Assembly: GCA_003952965.2 (NCBI GenBank)
Contig: CM025851.1
Coordinates: forward strand, 12,163,048-12,227,047
Length of the DNA: 64,000 bases
Direction of reading: 5' to 3'
DNA from: Morella rubra
Taxonomy: Eukaryota > Streptophyta > Magnoliopsida > Fagales > Myricaceae
The notes under the pieces were generated by a model, which saw only the letters and a list, made by a program, of their open reading frames with translations, ran no database searches and was not told the DNA's origin. Numbering within the stretch: the stretch's first letter is position 1; each line of letters begins with the position of its first letter. Of this stretch, positions 10,696 to 22,950 are shown piece after piece. The translations under genes were made by a program, and so were the position numbers.

Positions 10696-11034
10696 GTGAC
10701 TAGTGTTTGGATGATAAATATTTGGTTTAATAAAATAATTAAAAAATATTCTGTTTATTCCTATTAAACAGTTTATTTTTATTACATATAAAAAATTTAC
10801 TCAAATAGTATTTCTTTTAACTTCTTTATCAATTCTTATAAAATCAAAATTTTGGCACTTAAAATGTTAGACCTAATTAAAAAAATTATAAAATAATTTC
10901 TCTTTTATTAAATTATTTTTTTTTATTATAATATTCATTCAAAAATTTTTTCTCTATAATTCTTTTTATTAATTCTAATAAATTATCTTTATTTTTTTAC
11001 CAACTTTTATACCCAAAATTTTAAGGCTCAAGTC
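10696..11034. mobile_element. AT-rich MITE-like blocks, probably two copies
   Basis: Two successive blocks share the same order of motifs (ttataaaataa, ttattaaattatttt, a ttcattcaaa tract, ttttatacccaaaatttta). The first begins with gtgtttggatgataaa. Terminal repeats are decayed, so the limits are approximate. Confidence 0.4.
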
Positions 11035-11250
11035 CCATGGTTATTACCTTTAAACTATCATGATTAAAGTATCATTGCTGTTACTTCAAGCCCTATCATT
11101 TCTGAATTTTTTAGTATATTGAGATATTTAACTTCGAACAGTCATGATCAGAAGAAATCATTACAACATTTCCACTTTATGTCCTATCATTGCTGTTGCC
11201 GTCATATCTGAATATTCGCAGTGCCCCAGTCATACCGTCTTAGTGTTTTT
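11035..11250. repeat. Block A, copy 1 of a duplicated promoter-like segment
   Basis: About 200 bp match 11985-12195 at roughly 85 percent by eye, including ttagtatatt-agatat-taactt, cgaac-gtcatgat-agaagaaa and gtgccccagtc. It is separated from its block B (11595-11670) by a MITE-like insertion. Confidence 0.7.
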
Positions 11251-11252
11251 TC

Positions 11253-11598
11253 TAACAGTGCGTTTGGCTTTAAATTTTACTAATACTACGTTTGGGAATA
11301 AAATTTTAAGATAAAATTTTAAGAGTTGGTAAAAAGGTGAAAAGAGAGAATGAAAAAGTGAAAAAAGTTTATGAAAAAGTAGAGAAAGAGAAATAATTGT
11401 AATGATAATAAAATTTTAATTTGCCAAACGTCATGTAAAATTTTATTTTGGTGTTAAAAAAGAGATGATATTATAATTGATGAATATGTGATAAAAGTAA
11501 AAATAAAAGTAAAATTTTGAAGTGTGTTTGGTAAAAGTAAAATTTTAATAAAATTTTAACTAAAATTTTGCTAAAATTTTGAAAACAATCCGGCTGTA
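11253..11598. mobile_element. AT-rich MITE-like insertion splitting duplicated block A/B copy 1
   Basis: About 345 bp containing many aaattttaa motifs are absent from the otherwise collinear copy at 12195-12205. This marks the stretch as an insertion. Its right half is related, in reverse orientation, to 32845-33005 (shared attttacttttacttttat and cctcttttttaaca). It may itself be two nested elements, since a second gtttggg boundary occurs near 11290. Confidence 0.6.
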
Positions 11599-11670
11599 AT
11601 ATTTCCACCATGCCTGTAGGTTTCCTTGCCTATAAATACGTCATTTCCTTGAACTCACATTGGCATTCTC
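11595..11670 (+). repeat. Block B, copy 1 of the duplicated promoter-like segment
   Basis: This matches 12205-12280 (tatttcc-cca-gcc-gtag, then ttccttgcctataaatacg and tcatttcc-tg-actcac). It keeps a TATA box at 11631-11638. Confidence 0.7.
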
Positions 11671-11751
11671 CCAAGGTCTTCAATTTTTTTTTTTTTTTTA
11701 TCAACTTTAGTAAACTATCTTCTTATTTTTTTTACCAAACTTCTATACTCC

Positions 11752-11978
11752 AAGGGCATGTTAGTTTGCCAAAAAATTTAAGAATTTAAATCTAAATTTC
11801 TAAATTTAAACTCATAACATTACTCTTATATGCATACTAATACAAACTCATCATTACTTTTTTTATACACATCAATATAACTTTAACAACTTTTACACGC
11901 ATGTCAATAAAACTCAAATATCACCTAAATATTCACATAATTCTTAGAATTTTCTTAAAACGAACGTGACCAAATAAC
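11752..11978. mobile_element. MITE with GGGCAT terminus, copy 1
   Basis: The internal sequence is clearly related to 51453-51674 (ctaatacaa, acatcaata, caacttttaca, caataaaactc, then a run ending cacctaaatattcaca). The left end reads aagggcatgtt. The right end is decayed. Confidence 0.55.
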
Positions 11979-11984
11979 ACTCAA

Positions 11985-12290
11985 GTCCTACCATTGCTGT
12001 TACCTTGAAACGGTCATGATTTAAGTACCATTGCTGTTACTTTAAGCCCTACCATTGCTGAAATTTTTAGTATATTTAGATATATAACTTCGAACGGTCA
12101 TGATTAGAAGAAACCACTAAAACGTTTCCACTTTAAGCCCTACCATTGCTAGTACCGCCAGATCTGAATATGGGCGGTGCCCCAGTCGAATCTCCCTAGG
12201 GTTTTCCTACTATTTCCGCCACGCCCGTAGATTTCCTTGCCTATAAATACGTCATTTCCCTGGACTCACCCAGGCACGCTCCCCTCCCAA
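11985..12290 (+). repeat. Blocks A and B, copy 2 (uninterrupted)
   Basis: Blocks A and B lie next to each other here without the MITE-like insertion seen in copy 1. A TATA box (TATAAATA, 12242-12249) ends the segment, so it looks like the promoter of the decayed locus downstream. Confidence 0.65.
12242..12249 (+). promoter_or_regulatory. TATA box upstream of the PPR pseudogene locus
   Basis: TATAAATA lies within a duplicated promoter-like block. The downstream stretch 12290-13100 has no clear coding sequence and may be an old leader or intron of the decayed PPR locus. Confidence 0.4.
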
Positions 12291-13099
12291 CTCTAATAGA
12301 TTCCAAGGTCCCTACGCCCCTCTTAGTGGTATGTATGGGCGACACTCTGTGGCTCCATTGCATCTGTTTATACAGAGAAATCACGGTCGAGAGGTGAATG
12401 AATGCTCTTCTTCTCTTTCCACCTCTTAGTCTCAACTGTGTTTCTCTGTATAAGATGTGCTGGATCCTTTGCTATGACACTTATTTGTCATCGGCCGATA
12501 ACACCCAGGGGGCTTGCCCCTCTGTTCATTTAGGTATGCTGAGCCTTGGGAGGGTTATGCCTATGTGCCAGTCCCTCTCCCATTGTTTTGAAGCAGCTTA
12601 TTACATATCTATAGACGCATGTAATGTGCATATATACACACGTTTGCAGATTTTTCTTTTCGGTATTTTCTTTGATCGATTTTCTGGCCCGAATCGAGTA
12701 CACTGCGGGTAACCTCTTCTCATCTCTGATTTCAGATGGAAAGGGAACATTTTTGAAAAACTCTTCCCCTCGTATCGAGTATGCACAAATCGAACCTGAT
12801 TAAAAAGCAGGGCCCTTCTGCCTTTTGTGAGATGGGCTCTCGTAAATTTCAGGGAAATTACCTGCATTGTTTTTGGGTGAACCTTTGTACCTGTCAGTGA
12901 CTGAAGGTTCAGTAAATGATGTCACATGTATTCTCACTTTTCCACTTGAAAAATTTACCCCATGCCCATTGCACACATTTAAGTAGCTAAATTGATTTCT
13001 GATAACCAAATTACCCTACTAGTTCATCCACTGCTTGTTAATAATGTTAACCAATCTTGTAAAAAGATTTGGAATTTTAACTCAAGAATTTTAAGGTGT
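12291..13099 (+). other. Possible leader of the PPR pseudogene; no gene recognised
   Basis: Only short ORFs are present, none with a recognisable motif. The position between the TATA box and the PPR remnants suggests a former 5' leader, but this is inference. Confidence 0.3.
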
Positions 13100-14330
13100 T
13101 CCATTCCGATATAGAAGATGTGCTTGCACTCAATATTTCAATCAGTTGCTAGCAAAACCTCGAGAGGTTCGTCTTGGGTTTTGTTGTGTATTGGAATCGT
13201 TTGGAAGTGGTCATGGGCTTAGGATAATGATTGAAGCGGTGGATTTATTGTCTAAAACTGAAGAGAATGGGTGCCCATGTGATGAAGTGACTATTATAAC
13301 ATGGTGAAAGTATTTTCTCAGGGAGGATAAATCGATTTGACTCTTCGGTTGGCTGAACATATGAATGAACGGGGGGGTGGATTAAATGGCATGGTAATTA
13401 ACAACCAACTTCTTAGCGGAGAAAGACGTGTTAATGAGGTCCTAAAGCTCTTCTGAGATATGAGCAACATGTGGCACCAAATGCAGTCACCCATAAACCC
13501 CTTGCTGATGGTATTTGCCATTTTGGCCGCTGCGATGAAGCAAGGGATTTTGTGAGTGCTATGTGTGAACTTGGAATGTCATCCCCTGCAATTTGGTGTC
13601 TCTTTGCATTCTCTTTTTAGGGAGATCTTGGAAGCAATCGAGTTATTGGAATCAATGATTGAAAGAGGTATACGGCCTAGCGGTCAATATGGTTAGTTGA
13701 TTTGTGCTCTATGTACAGAGGAGAAGACTTGAAAGCATTTGAGTTACTTGGGCTGAATGATTGAAAGAGGCGTAAGCCCTAATATTGGCACTTATTGTTT
13801 TGTGCTCTTTCCAAGTCGAGGCAATTGGAAGCGCTGACCAGAATGTTTAATCCCATGGCTGGTTCTGGAAACTTCTCAAATAAGAGGAACTTCAATACTT
13901 TGGTGGATGTACTTTTTAACTAAAGAGTTCGGATGTCTTTTTCTAGTGACTACAATGGGGGTTGGAGGAACAAAGGACATGATATCTTCACTTACAATTG
14001 GTTAATTGACTTTGAGTGCAGAATGGAGCAGTTGTTTGAATGCTACCAGTTAGACAAGAAGCCCAAAATATTATTGGCATAATGATGATTGAATGGTAAT
14101 AAAGGCAGATAGCACCACATACCACATTCACTGCTAGATGGTTGTTCATGAAGCGAAATGCCTCTGTCCTATTGATCCATGATAATGCCGTTTCTTTCTC
14201 CTGCAACTGTGGACTGGACAAGAGCACATATATTTTTCTGGATGACCTGGACAAGAGCTTAATTGCTCATAATGGGCGCTCAACTGGAGAGGACCAAGAT
14301 GATGGTACATACTACTTATAGGACAATTCA
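13100..14330 (+). pseudogene. Decayed PPR gene
   Basis: PPR-motif fragments can be read in different frames with many stops. They include NAVTHKPLADGICHFGRCDE, ARDFVSAMCELGM, AIELLESMIERGI, LICALC, KAFELL and MIERGVSPNIGTY. The repeated unit MIERG(I/V)-P is typical of P-class PPR repeats. Frameshifts and stops lie inside almost every motif, so no full protein can be made. It sits a few kilobases from the intact RFL-like gene on the opposite strand. The 3' part (14000-14330) is very degenerate. Confidence 0.7.
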
Positions 14331-15250
14331 GGCTGTTTATTTCGGTATGCATCCATTCTCTACTGAACCTCTACTCTAGTATCTTGTTTACTCTGATTAA
14401 TCTTGTTTGAGCTTCATAATTTGCCGTACGTATTGGAAATGTATCCATCCACATCTTAGATGCTGGCCAGAGTTTTGTTAGGTCTCTACTTTACACAGCA
14501 CTGGTTAGGAATTCTGAGTTTACACTGCCAAATGCCAATAGAAATCTACCCTATTTATACTATATGGCAGAAAGACATGGGGTATTAATTAAGTATTTTG
14601 CCGAGCTTTAGAGGCTTTAACGTAATACACAAAGGCCTCAGAAACCAAGTTGTCATGCAACTAATTAAGTTCATCATTGATGATTCGGTCCTTAACTTAA
14701 AAGGAGTTACAAATTTGCATCTCCTTGTTTATTTAATTCGGTAAATGAGAACTTCCGGTAGTTTTAACTTTCAAACCTGGATGTTTTGAGAAACAAAATG
14801 TTTGTTATCCGTCTTGCTTTTGGGAGAAGGATCTCTTAGCTCCCTTTTGCTGGCTGAACAAATACAAAGCAAAAATATGGACTAATTGGAAACGTGTGGA
14901 AATGACTAGTTCTCAGCGCGAACTGTTGGACCAGAAAAGTATGATTAGTTTCAGGAGCTAGATAAGGAACCATTGCGTTCTTTGAATCTTTTGGTTGGCC
15001 GTAGTACTTCATGCACTATAATCCAGAGATTTACTGTTGCCATTGTGGAATAGAAAAGTGCTGCGCAAAGGCAAGGAATATTCAAAGAAAACTTGAGCTA
15101 AAACTCAGGCCCCTCCCTGTGATTGTTGTTTCAAAGATAGCTTGCTTAGTTTTTCTTTGAAGCTATCTAAAATGCAAAAAGAAATTTCAAACCCTTATCC
15201 TGATACGTAGAAAGTCAACAATGATCACCCACAAACTTTTGTAACGGTAC
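14331..15250. other. Intergenic; nothing recognised
   Basis: About 900 bp lie between the PPR remnant and the first inhibitor gene. I see no coding motif, terminal repeats or tandem repeats. The last 100-200 bp presumably hold the inhibitor promoter. Confidence 0.4.
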
Positions 15251-15252
15251 TC

Positions 15253-15260
15253 TATAAATA
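15253..15260 (+). promoter_or_regulatory. TATA box of the first potato inhibitor I gene
   Basis: TATAAATA lies 83 bp upstream of the ATG at 15344. Confidence 0.55.
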
Positions 15261-15343
15261 CCCCATCTATTCACCGAAATCTATAGATCAGAAATATCAG
15301 AAGTGTAATCAATTATAAAAAAAAGTGCAGGCAAAAGAAGCAA

Positions 15344-15640
15344 ATGGCAACCCAGTGTGAAGGTAACAAGCATCTACTAAGAATTGCATGCACCCACGAA
15401 ATTATATTTTTCTTGTTCTAATACAACTCTTTTTGTGCCTTTTCAGGTAAGAGTTCATGGCCTGAGCTCCTAGGAAAGCAAGGGACGGTTGCTGAGGAGA
15501 CGATTGAGCAGGAGAATCCTCTTGTCAATGCTGTGATCGTGCCGGAAGGATCGGTTGTCATACAGGACGTCCGATGCGACAGGGTTTGGGTTTGGGTCGA
15601 CAAAAATGGAATTGTTTACAAGGTCCCCAGAATTGGTTAG
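15344..15640 (+). CDS. Potato inhibitor I family serine protease inhibitor, copy 1
   Basis: This is a small protein of 70 aa that should bind serine proteases through an exposed loop; the family is wound- and pathogen-induced. The exons are 15344-15362 and 15447-15640, with a GT-AG intron after the first base of codon 7. Exon 2 opens with GKSSWPELLGKQG, the family signature. The reactive-site loop reads GSVVIQDVRCDRVWVWVD; aligned to barley CI-2, P1 is Gln46 and P1' is Asp47. P2 is Ile, where most members have Thr. Cys5 and Cys50 fit the single disulfide known in this family. The protein ends in the usual VPRIG. There is no signal peptide. Its paralogue lies 10.7 kb downstream. Arabidopsis UPI (At5g43580) belongs to the same family and sits in the matching neighbourhood. 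Confidence 0.92.
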
Positions 15641-15949
15641 GACTCGGAGAGCTTGCACGACGGGGCCACTTTTATTGTTTAGCAATGTTATTATAGTGTG
15701 AATTCCTAGGTGGCGTATGTTTCCCAATAAGACTAGCTTTTAATGCATCTCAGAGCCACAGGAAAGGGAGACAAATATTTCCACCCTTTTTAAAGAATTT
15801 ACTGGATTCTCCCCACGCACCGGTTCAATTTGCCACCTAATAATTTTCTCTCTGATAACCAGGTACCCAATTATTTTCACCGCAAAAATACATCATTGAA
15901 GAATTGGTAATTATATTAGCAATTTTGCTTAGAAAAAAAAAATTATATT

Positions 15950-16115
15950 AGCAATTTTGGCACACTTCAAAATTATATTTAATAAAATAATTATAAAATA
16001 ATATCTATCTCCATTGAATCATTCATTTCTATTGTAAATATAAAAAATTTATTCAAATAATCACTCTCTTAATTTTTTCAACAACTTTTATACCCAAAAT
16101 TTTATGGACCCTAAA
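15950..16115. mobile_element. AT-rich MITE-like block
   Basis: It carries the same internal order as the elements near 2812, 10870 and 21504 (attataaaataatat, ctccattgaatcatt, aaatataaaaaattt-ttcaaa, ttttatacccaaaatttta). It starts near a short gcacacttcaaaatta stretch. Limits are approximate. Confidence 0.45.
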
Positions 16116-16335
16116 GAAAAAAAAATAAACAATCACATAAGGGCTTAAAAGCAACAAAACCCTTAAGGAGAATTCCAAAAAAATTTAAATGTTAATTTAG
16201 TATTTCCCCATGAGGATAAATTTATGAGGTCAAAAAATTAATTATGTCAAAATTGATGAAAATTTTTAACGAAGGTGTTAAGTGTCTGAAATAAATAATT
16301 ATTAGATGTAATGTGATTAAAATATAGATTGTGGT

Positions 16336-19300
16336 TGTCACGCTCCAAACGCTAGCCCGACAGGGGCTAATGACAGCCACGAGCATTCTCAACAACGAAT
16401 GCTCCAGCGCACTTAACTAAAATATTGTAGTGGAATTTTTTTTTTTAACACTTACTATTACTAATTTAGAAAATATGAATTACTAAAAAATTTATTTCCT
16501 TATACGCAAGCTGACACGCAGACCCTCAAACATTCTTACGCAGTGTACGAATATGTAAATAAATATACGCGGAATAAAAATGTATAACTATATCAAATAA
16601 CACGCATAGAGAAACATTTAGAAATCTAATTTTCAGGCAATAACTTAAAGTAATAAGTTATGATTACATCATGGTTCCAAAATATAAGTTACTTAAGAGT
16701 CTTAAGTTGGTCTCGTAGCCTGAACATACCACGACCACATCATTATGGAGGTTCATATCAGCTCTTTCAAAAAAATTAAGGATTTACATGAATTGCGAAT
16801 TAGGGGAGGGCACCCTCGTCAGCCCCCTCCTCAAGTTCCAGATCCTCCTCATGAGTTCTTTCACCCGGAACATCATCTGGAATGATACTATTGAAAATAT
16901 TATGAGTCGCATGACTCAGTAAGGGATGATTAGTGAATTGGGATATGCATGACATGATCATGAATGACAGGTATATATATGCAAAAAATAAATGCATGTT
17001 TATGTATGAGACTCTTGTATATGCAAATTTGCTTAAAAGTCATTTCATTTTTATTTGGGCTGCTTCTCTCGCTCTATTTACCATTGAAGTCAGGGTTGTG
17101 CGTTCCTTTTGGAATTGTTCCCTTTTTCCTTGGGAACATGTCATTTGGTCGAGCTAACCCTTGATGTGGCCCCAGGCCTAATGGCTAGACACGACCCTTA
17201 GAGGTCCACACCTTCTCACATTCGTCCTTTAGTGTGGTTGCACATACCTCGAGGACTACCCATCCTTCTCGCATTCATCCTTCGAAATGGATGCACCTAT
17301 TATACTTAGGTACGGTACCGACCATCCTATTTAGCCCCATAACATATCCTAACATAGCATAAAATCTCACTTTCATTTGCATAAAATTTTTCTTTCTTCC
17401 TTTTGAGAAAATCAATGCAAATGCTCATGACGTGCTCGATGCCAAATATTCATGCTGTGTATCATTCCAGTTTTTGAAAAAATAATTTTTCCACTTACCT
17501 TTATCCACTCGAGTTTGTAGTGGTGTCTTGCCTACAAGTGAGTTATACTAATGTCGTCACTTAAATGATTTAAAGATGTACTTGATACAGCAAATAATCA
17601 TTTATTTCAAAATAAACATATCATATTAAATCACACAATTTTTCTTTACTAACTAGTAGCGGTTCTACGATGTAAAGCTTTATCTTAATATTGCTGAACC
17701 CATTAAACTTTGATGCCAAAATGATCCTTACACTCGATGTTATAACATATTAAAATTTCAGGTAATTTAGAGCTTATTTGCCACTCAAAAGATTTATTCG
17801 AAAATGCAAGTTACTGAGGGCGTCCAAGTTGACAACTTCGACGTCTCCAACTTAAAAAATTCGTATCTTCAACAACATACCTTCAAATTGTACGAAATTA
17901 CTTTTCAACTTTTATGCTTTTATAAAGTTAAATTTGAAGATAAGGCTCATAAAAATCGGAACTAATTTACATTTTCAAAAAGGCTTCGTAACAGATAAAA
18001 AAGAAAATACTAGAGTAAACAGTACTGCTGTCTCCAGCTTGACCTTCGATTTTCAAAATATCATAACTTATTCAATACGCATCCAAATCACACGAAATTT
18101 ATCTTAAAATGTTCCTATTTCATAAACTTAAAATTCAAGCCAAACCCATAAAAATCTGACTTAAAATGATCACTTAAAAATCACTTGAAATGAGCAAGAA
18201 ATCTAGACATGCAAGGCTGCTGACAGCTTGACGTCTGAACTTTTAAAAATCCATAACTTGCTCAATATTTATCGGAATCACCCGAAGTATGGCTTAAAAT
18301 CTTTTTATTTCATAGGCCTATAACATAAAATTATCTTACAGAGAAAAAGATAAATAAATCACATCAATACTTACTCCTAATTCAAACTTTATGATCTACA
18401 GGAAATAATTTTCAACATGCACTAGTTTGATCATTTGGTCTTTAGTTTCAACACTCTATTGGTTATTCATTAAACAAGCATCTATCTAACTTCTGTATCA
18501 CTTTGCAGCACCCATAGGACACAAAATGCCTCAGCAACAAAGCAAGTTCCGGCATTTATCAAGTTATGTAAACTCGATACTTTGACAATTTTTTGCAGAT
18601 TTTTTCGAAAGCTCCAAACACTCCTTTTAGCATGGTTAGATGATAGCAATTATCTTCATATAAATCTTTATAGTACCCACTATAGCTATCCAGATTTATA
18701 TCTAATAACATCAAACATAAAAACAAAGTGGGTAACTCATAATTCTGCAGAGAGCTTAAAGATTTCCATCAAATTAAGGTTCTCCACAAAATTTCTAGCA
18801 ACATGTTCACAACTCAGACCTCTTGAACTCCTTGCTTTCGAATATTAAACATGAATGTATTTCATATGGCAGAACTTATAACTTTACTATAAAACCTCTA
18901 GGATCAAAATCGTTCGTTACGCTATCCTCACATTAAATTTACTGCAACATTAAAATAAGATATATTTTCTCTAACTTGCTCCTCTCTTTTTTTTCTGCAG
19001 AAAAGAAATCATAATCATCTCCTTTTAAATTTTTCAAGTTGTACTCCTTAAAACTTTAGCCCCTGTAATTTATATAAATTTGTATCACTCTCCAGCAAAC
19101 CTCTTCAACAACTTTCATAGCCCAAAGATTGCAAAGCACCGATTATGTAGAAACTAACATTTCTTTTCATTAACCTTCAACAACCATTTAGCTCTGAAAA
19201 ATTATATAATCATGTAACTCTAACTTAAACTGTTCATCACAAACTCTCTTCCACCAACAAAATTTTATTTCCTTGCTATTCCTCACATACAAATATCACG

Positions 19301-20045
19301 TTATGGACACCAAACCAGGTTCTCAAAGCATGAAACAAGTCACTATAAATACCTTTAAAATCAACTCCAATATCCTAGCTTAAGGATAGAAAAGTTTCGG
19401 CTTAAACAAACTCCAATCCTAACATGCAAAGTGTAGAAAAATAACAATAGAACCCTAACAAATTCACAATGGCATCCACGATTCCCATAAAAAAATTTCA
19501 TCAAAAAGAGTAACCACCCTTACCTTAGCTTCTCTTGGTTCTCCCTACTGCAACTAAACCCCCTAGCACTACACGACAATTCTTCTTATTTTTCTTCTCT
19601 TCTTCTTATTTTTCCTTTTCTTTCTTCTTCTTCTTCTCTTCTTTCTTCTTCTTTTTCTCTTCTTTCTTCTTCTTCCTCTCAGCTTCAACGTTCCCTCCTA
19701 TCTTGTTTGTGCGCGTGAGTGACAAAGGAAACAAAACAAAGAAAATGGGGAGGGGAGAGGATGGTGTGAAACAAGGTGTTGGGGAGGAAAAGACCACCCT
19801 ACCCCCAACCTTGTTAGTAACGCCAATCTCCATTGGTTAACTCATGCGACAATTTTTTTTTTCTTCCAAAATTTTCCTTTTGTCACATTTCTCCCACTAC
19901 ACCAAATTTCATTCCTTCACTTTTATGTTTCTTTCACTTTGCCACTTCACAGAATTCACGTTTACTCCTTTTGTTTGGTTGTCATCATAATTTTTTTTTC
20001 AAAAGTCAAAGCCTTTAACTCAAATTCTTTTGAATATTGCAATTG
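16336..20045 (-). mobile_element. LTR-retrotransposon-like repeat 1 (possible solo LTR)
   Basis: The left edge reads TGTCACGCTCCAAACGC, a form common at edges of long Ty3/Gypsy-type LTRs and closely similar to TGTCACGCCCCGTGCTC at 52906. The minus strand contains a spliced-looking, non-coding antisense-style layout: a purine-rich tract, a good donor (aaggtaaggg) near 19525, and a CCCTTACTGAGTCATGCGAC stretch near 16915 that also resembles repeat 2. No gag or pol was recognised. I could not find the right edge or a target duplication, so the end is a guess. ORFs inside look fortuitous. Confidence 0.45.
19571..19680 (+). repeat. Polypyrimidine (CTT)n-rich tract
   Basis: An uninterrupted run of about 110 bp consists almost only of C and T, rich in TTC units. 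It produces long fortuitous Phe/Ser ORFs on the plus strand and Lys/Glu ORFs on the minus strand. Confidence 0.85.
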
Positions 20046-21503
20046 CGGTGGATATTCTTAGACAAACAAATATGAATAGCATAATTGACACCTATAATGC
20101 AATTTAACACTATTAAAATTTGCAAACAAATATAACATTTAAATTATTAATAAAGATGAACGAAAAAATTGCTAAAGTAAAATTTTACCTTAGATATAAT
20201 TTTAAATCAAGTCAACCATGTAGGGCTGTAGGTGCTTTATCCGACCCGACTGATCGAACCGAACCCGTCCGAAACCGATCGAATTCGATCAGTTATACAC
20301 GAGGCTGGGCGGGTGGCGAGCTCAGAGTACTTGGGCCCGCCGATAGTCGGGTCGGGCCTTGATATACCGCATGTTCACCTCGGCACAGCCCTACCCAACC
20401 GAATCTTGTATATTGCCTAAACCATACACAGTCTGCCTCCTTCAAGCCTAAACCCTTCGTCGTCTGCCTCATTCTCCTAGCCGAATTCGAAGATCTCTGT
20501 GAAGCTTGGTATAACAATCTGTATGATTGAAAGAGGTTGGAGGACTTCGTCAAAGCACTGCACCTCAAATAGTTTAAGATTTGTATGATTCGAAGATCTC
20601 TTGCGAAAAGCTGGCTCGGTTGCTTTCTGATGCAGGTAATGGACCTTTTTTCTTTTTAAAACTTTGCTTGAATCAATCTTCTGTTGAATCGAGCACATTC
20701 AAAGACCAAAATTGCAGACCCAGTACAGACAACCTTGGCAACATAATTTTCATGTTGGTTTTCCATTGGTCCCTTCCTTTCTTTCTTAGATGGTCTGCTA
20801 CCCAAACGCATTAAGAAATCGGTAGGGAGGCAGATGAGTGAGAAACAAAAGATAGAAAAACACCCACTGTGACTCATTCCAATAGTGCTCTCTCCTCTGA
20901 AAAATGTTTCGTATGAAGAAGATGGTTGGCTAAAGACTATTGGATGAAGAAGGTGGGCTTAAACAATTTGCCACAAGGCTTTAGCATTGTTTGTAATGGG
21001 TTCATTTTTTGTATGAGAAAATATAATCTTTTCTGGGTACCTTTTATGATTTGGGTATTATTTTATTGCTTGTTAAGTTTAGTTATTGGGTTGCTTCCAT
21101 TTTATGATTCAATGCTATAATTAGTGTGGCTTTGTTGACAAGAAGAGAGCTGTAGGATGCAACTTACCATTTTCATCTTAGACAGATTGTATTCATTTTT
21201 TACTCAAAGCTGGATTAAGAGGGGTTTCGTACCAGTTTATACTGGAACTTAATATTATTTTCATTGGACTTGTGTGCTGGTCATGTGCTTTGACTTTTTT
21301 TATTTTCTTAGCTTTTGGGTATTTTCTGTAGAGATAACTTTTGAAATTTATTATACCTATGTGCTTTACAGGTCTTTGAAATAAATTGATCATTTTGATC
21401 ATGTGTGGCAAAATATCCTCTATTTGCATTGGGCAATGGTTTTCAAACCCCTGACTTTACTATGAAATTGAGCATGCTAAAAGGAGTACAAGCATACTTT
21501 TTT
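20046..21503. other. Intergenic; one small inverted-repeat element only
   Basis: Apart from the hAT-like element at 20221-20393, I recognise no gene. A stretch at 20400-20640 has gene-like base composition and a good donor (gatgcaggtaat), but its frames carry no known motif. Confidence 0.4.
20221..20393. mobile_element. Small GC-rich inverted-repeat element, hAT-like
   Basis: The ends read TAGGGCTGTA and the complement of ACAGCCCTA. Inside them lie ccgacccgac and gtcgggtcgg in inverted order. Length is about 173 bp. No 8-bp target duplication was found, so hAT membership is tentative. A related fragment lies at 22826-22950. Confidence 0.45.
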
Positions 21504-21716
21504 AGGGGTGTGTTTGTTTACTAAAATTTTAGGCCTTTCAAAATTTTAACATAATAAAATAACTACAATATAATCTCTCTCTCCATCAAATAATTACTTT
21601 TCACTATAATAAATATAAAAAAAATCATTCAAACTATCTCTTTCTTCACTTTTTCACCAATTTCAATACCCTAAATTTTAACCTCTCCAAAATTTTAACA
21701 CTCAAACACAACCCTA
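21504..21716. mobile_element. MITE with GGGGTGTGTTTG ends
   Basis: The element begins TAGGGGTGTGTTTG and ends CAAACACAACCCTA; the inverted ends match over about 12 bp and both are bordered by TA. The interior is AT-rich with several aaaattttaa motifs. Length is about 213 bp. Confidence 0.65.
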
Positions 21717-22797
21717 GTTTCTTCTAGTTGTGAAATACATTATGCTTATACAACTTGTTACTTGGTGAAAGGAAGTTCTTGGTAACTTGCGATGAAATGA
21801 GGCATTTAGTTTGGGTATGAGAAGTTATTTGTATAGGGCTTTATAATTGGCGGTTCTTTAAAGATATCTTGAAAGTGGGTTATATTTTATATTTATGTAC
21901 TAAATTAAGCAAATGCCACTGTGGTGCTGTGAGATGACTGGATTATCTAGAAAAGATTAGGGAAAATCATCCTTTCATTTCTTGGGGGGATGTAAAGAAT
22001 TGCTTGAGGTTGGTGACTAAAGTTCTAAAGTTCGCAAGAATGAAACTCAAAGGAATTGATGGGTGCCCAAGTCTTGAATCTCTTGGCACACCCATTTCTT
22101 TCTATATTCATATAAAAGATCCATGTGAAATGTGACTTCGTTTGCTTTATTTGCTGTCATATTTCCATCATTTTGCCTAGACTTCAATACCCACAGTTTC
22201 AGCTTTTTCTGTTTTCTCACAAATTGGGAGCCTCTTGTTCCACTCCCTGATTCCCATTTTAGCTTTCTGCTGCTTGTGATGAAAATTACTTCCAACTTTA
22301 ATTTGCTTGTGTGCAATACTTTCTGAAAGAATTTGTTCTATACGATGCAATTTCGGTTTAATTTGCTATTGTACAATACTAATCTGGAAAGAGATTCAGG
22401 TGGTGTAACTCTTTGTTTAATCAACTACATTCTTGTAAAACTGATTTGGAAATGGATTGACATTGTTTACTCTGTCCATGGGAGAAAAAAGTGACTGTGA
22501 AGTCCTCTGTGCTGGAAGTACTGTTGGAAATCACAAAATTTTGTGATGGCAAGGTCTTGAAATCCTGGAAGTGCATTTATCTGTCAAGTGGAAAAGAGTT
22601 TTCTGTTCAAATGTTTCAAGTTAATTCCTTACTAAAAAAAAAAAAGTTAATTCTTTATTGGAGAGACCCAAATGCTTTCAATGGGTAGAAGATTAGTAAA
22701 TTATTGAAAAAGGGAAGCCAGAGGAAAAAAAAATAAGTGAAACTCAACATTATGGATGGAAATTGGTGGAAGCTTCAAACTTCAAGCCTTAAAAAAA
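21717..22797. other. Intergenic; nothing recognised
   Basis: Only fortuitous short ORFs were seen. A minus-strand ORF of 89 codons (22316-22047) has no recognisable motif and was not called. An A10 run lies near 22635. Confidence 0.4.
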
Positions 22798-22950
22798 AAA
22801 AAAAAAAAAAAAACCCGACCCAACTTTAACCTGCCCGATGAAGGTTGGGTTCGGGTGGTTCAAATCACACTTCAGGATTGGGTCGGGTTTTCGGGTCTGT
22901 TTGAGAGGAAGACTTCGGTGCCATGCCGACCCGACCCATGAACAGCCCTA
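22798..22950. mobile_element. Fragment related to the hAT-like element, after an A-tract
   Basis: An A-run of about 22 bp is followed by cccgacccaac and a GC-rich body. The segment ends ccgacccgacccatg then aacagcccta, which matches the terminus of the element at 20221-20393. The left terminus seems lost. Confidence 0.4.

Noticed and set aside
19535..19840. Phe/Ser-rich and Lys/Glu-rich ORFs
   Set aside because: These are translations of a CTT-type polypyrimidine tract.
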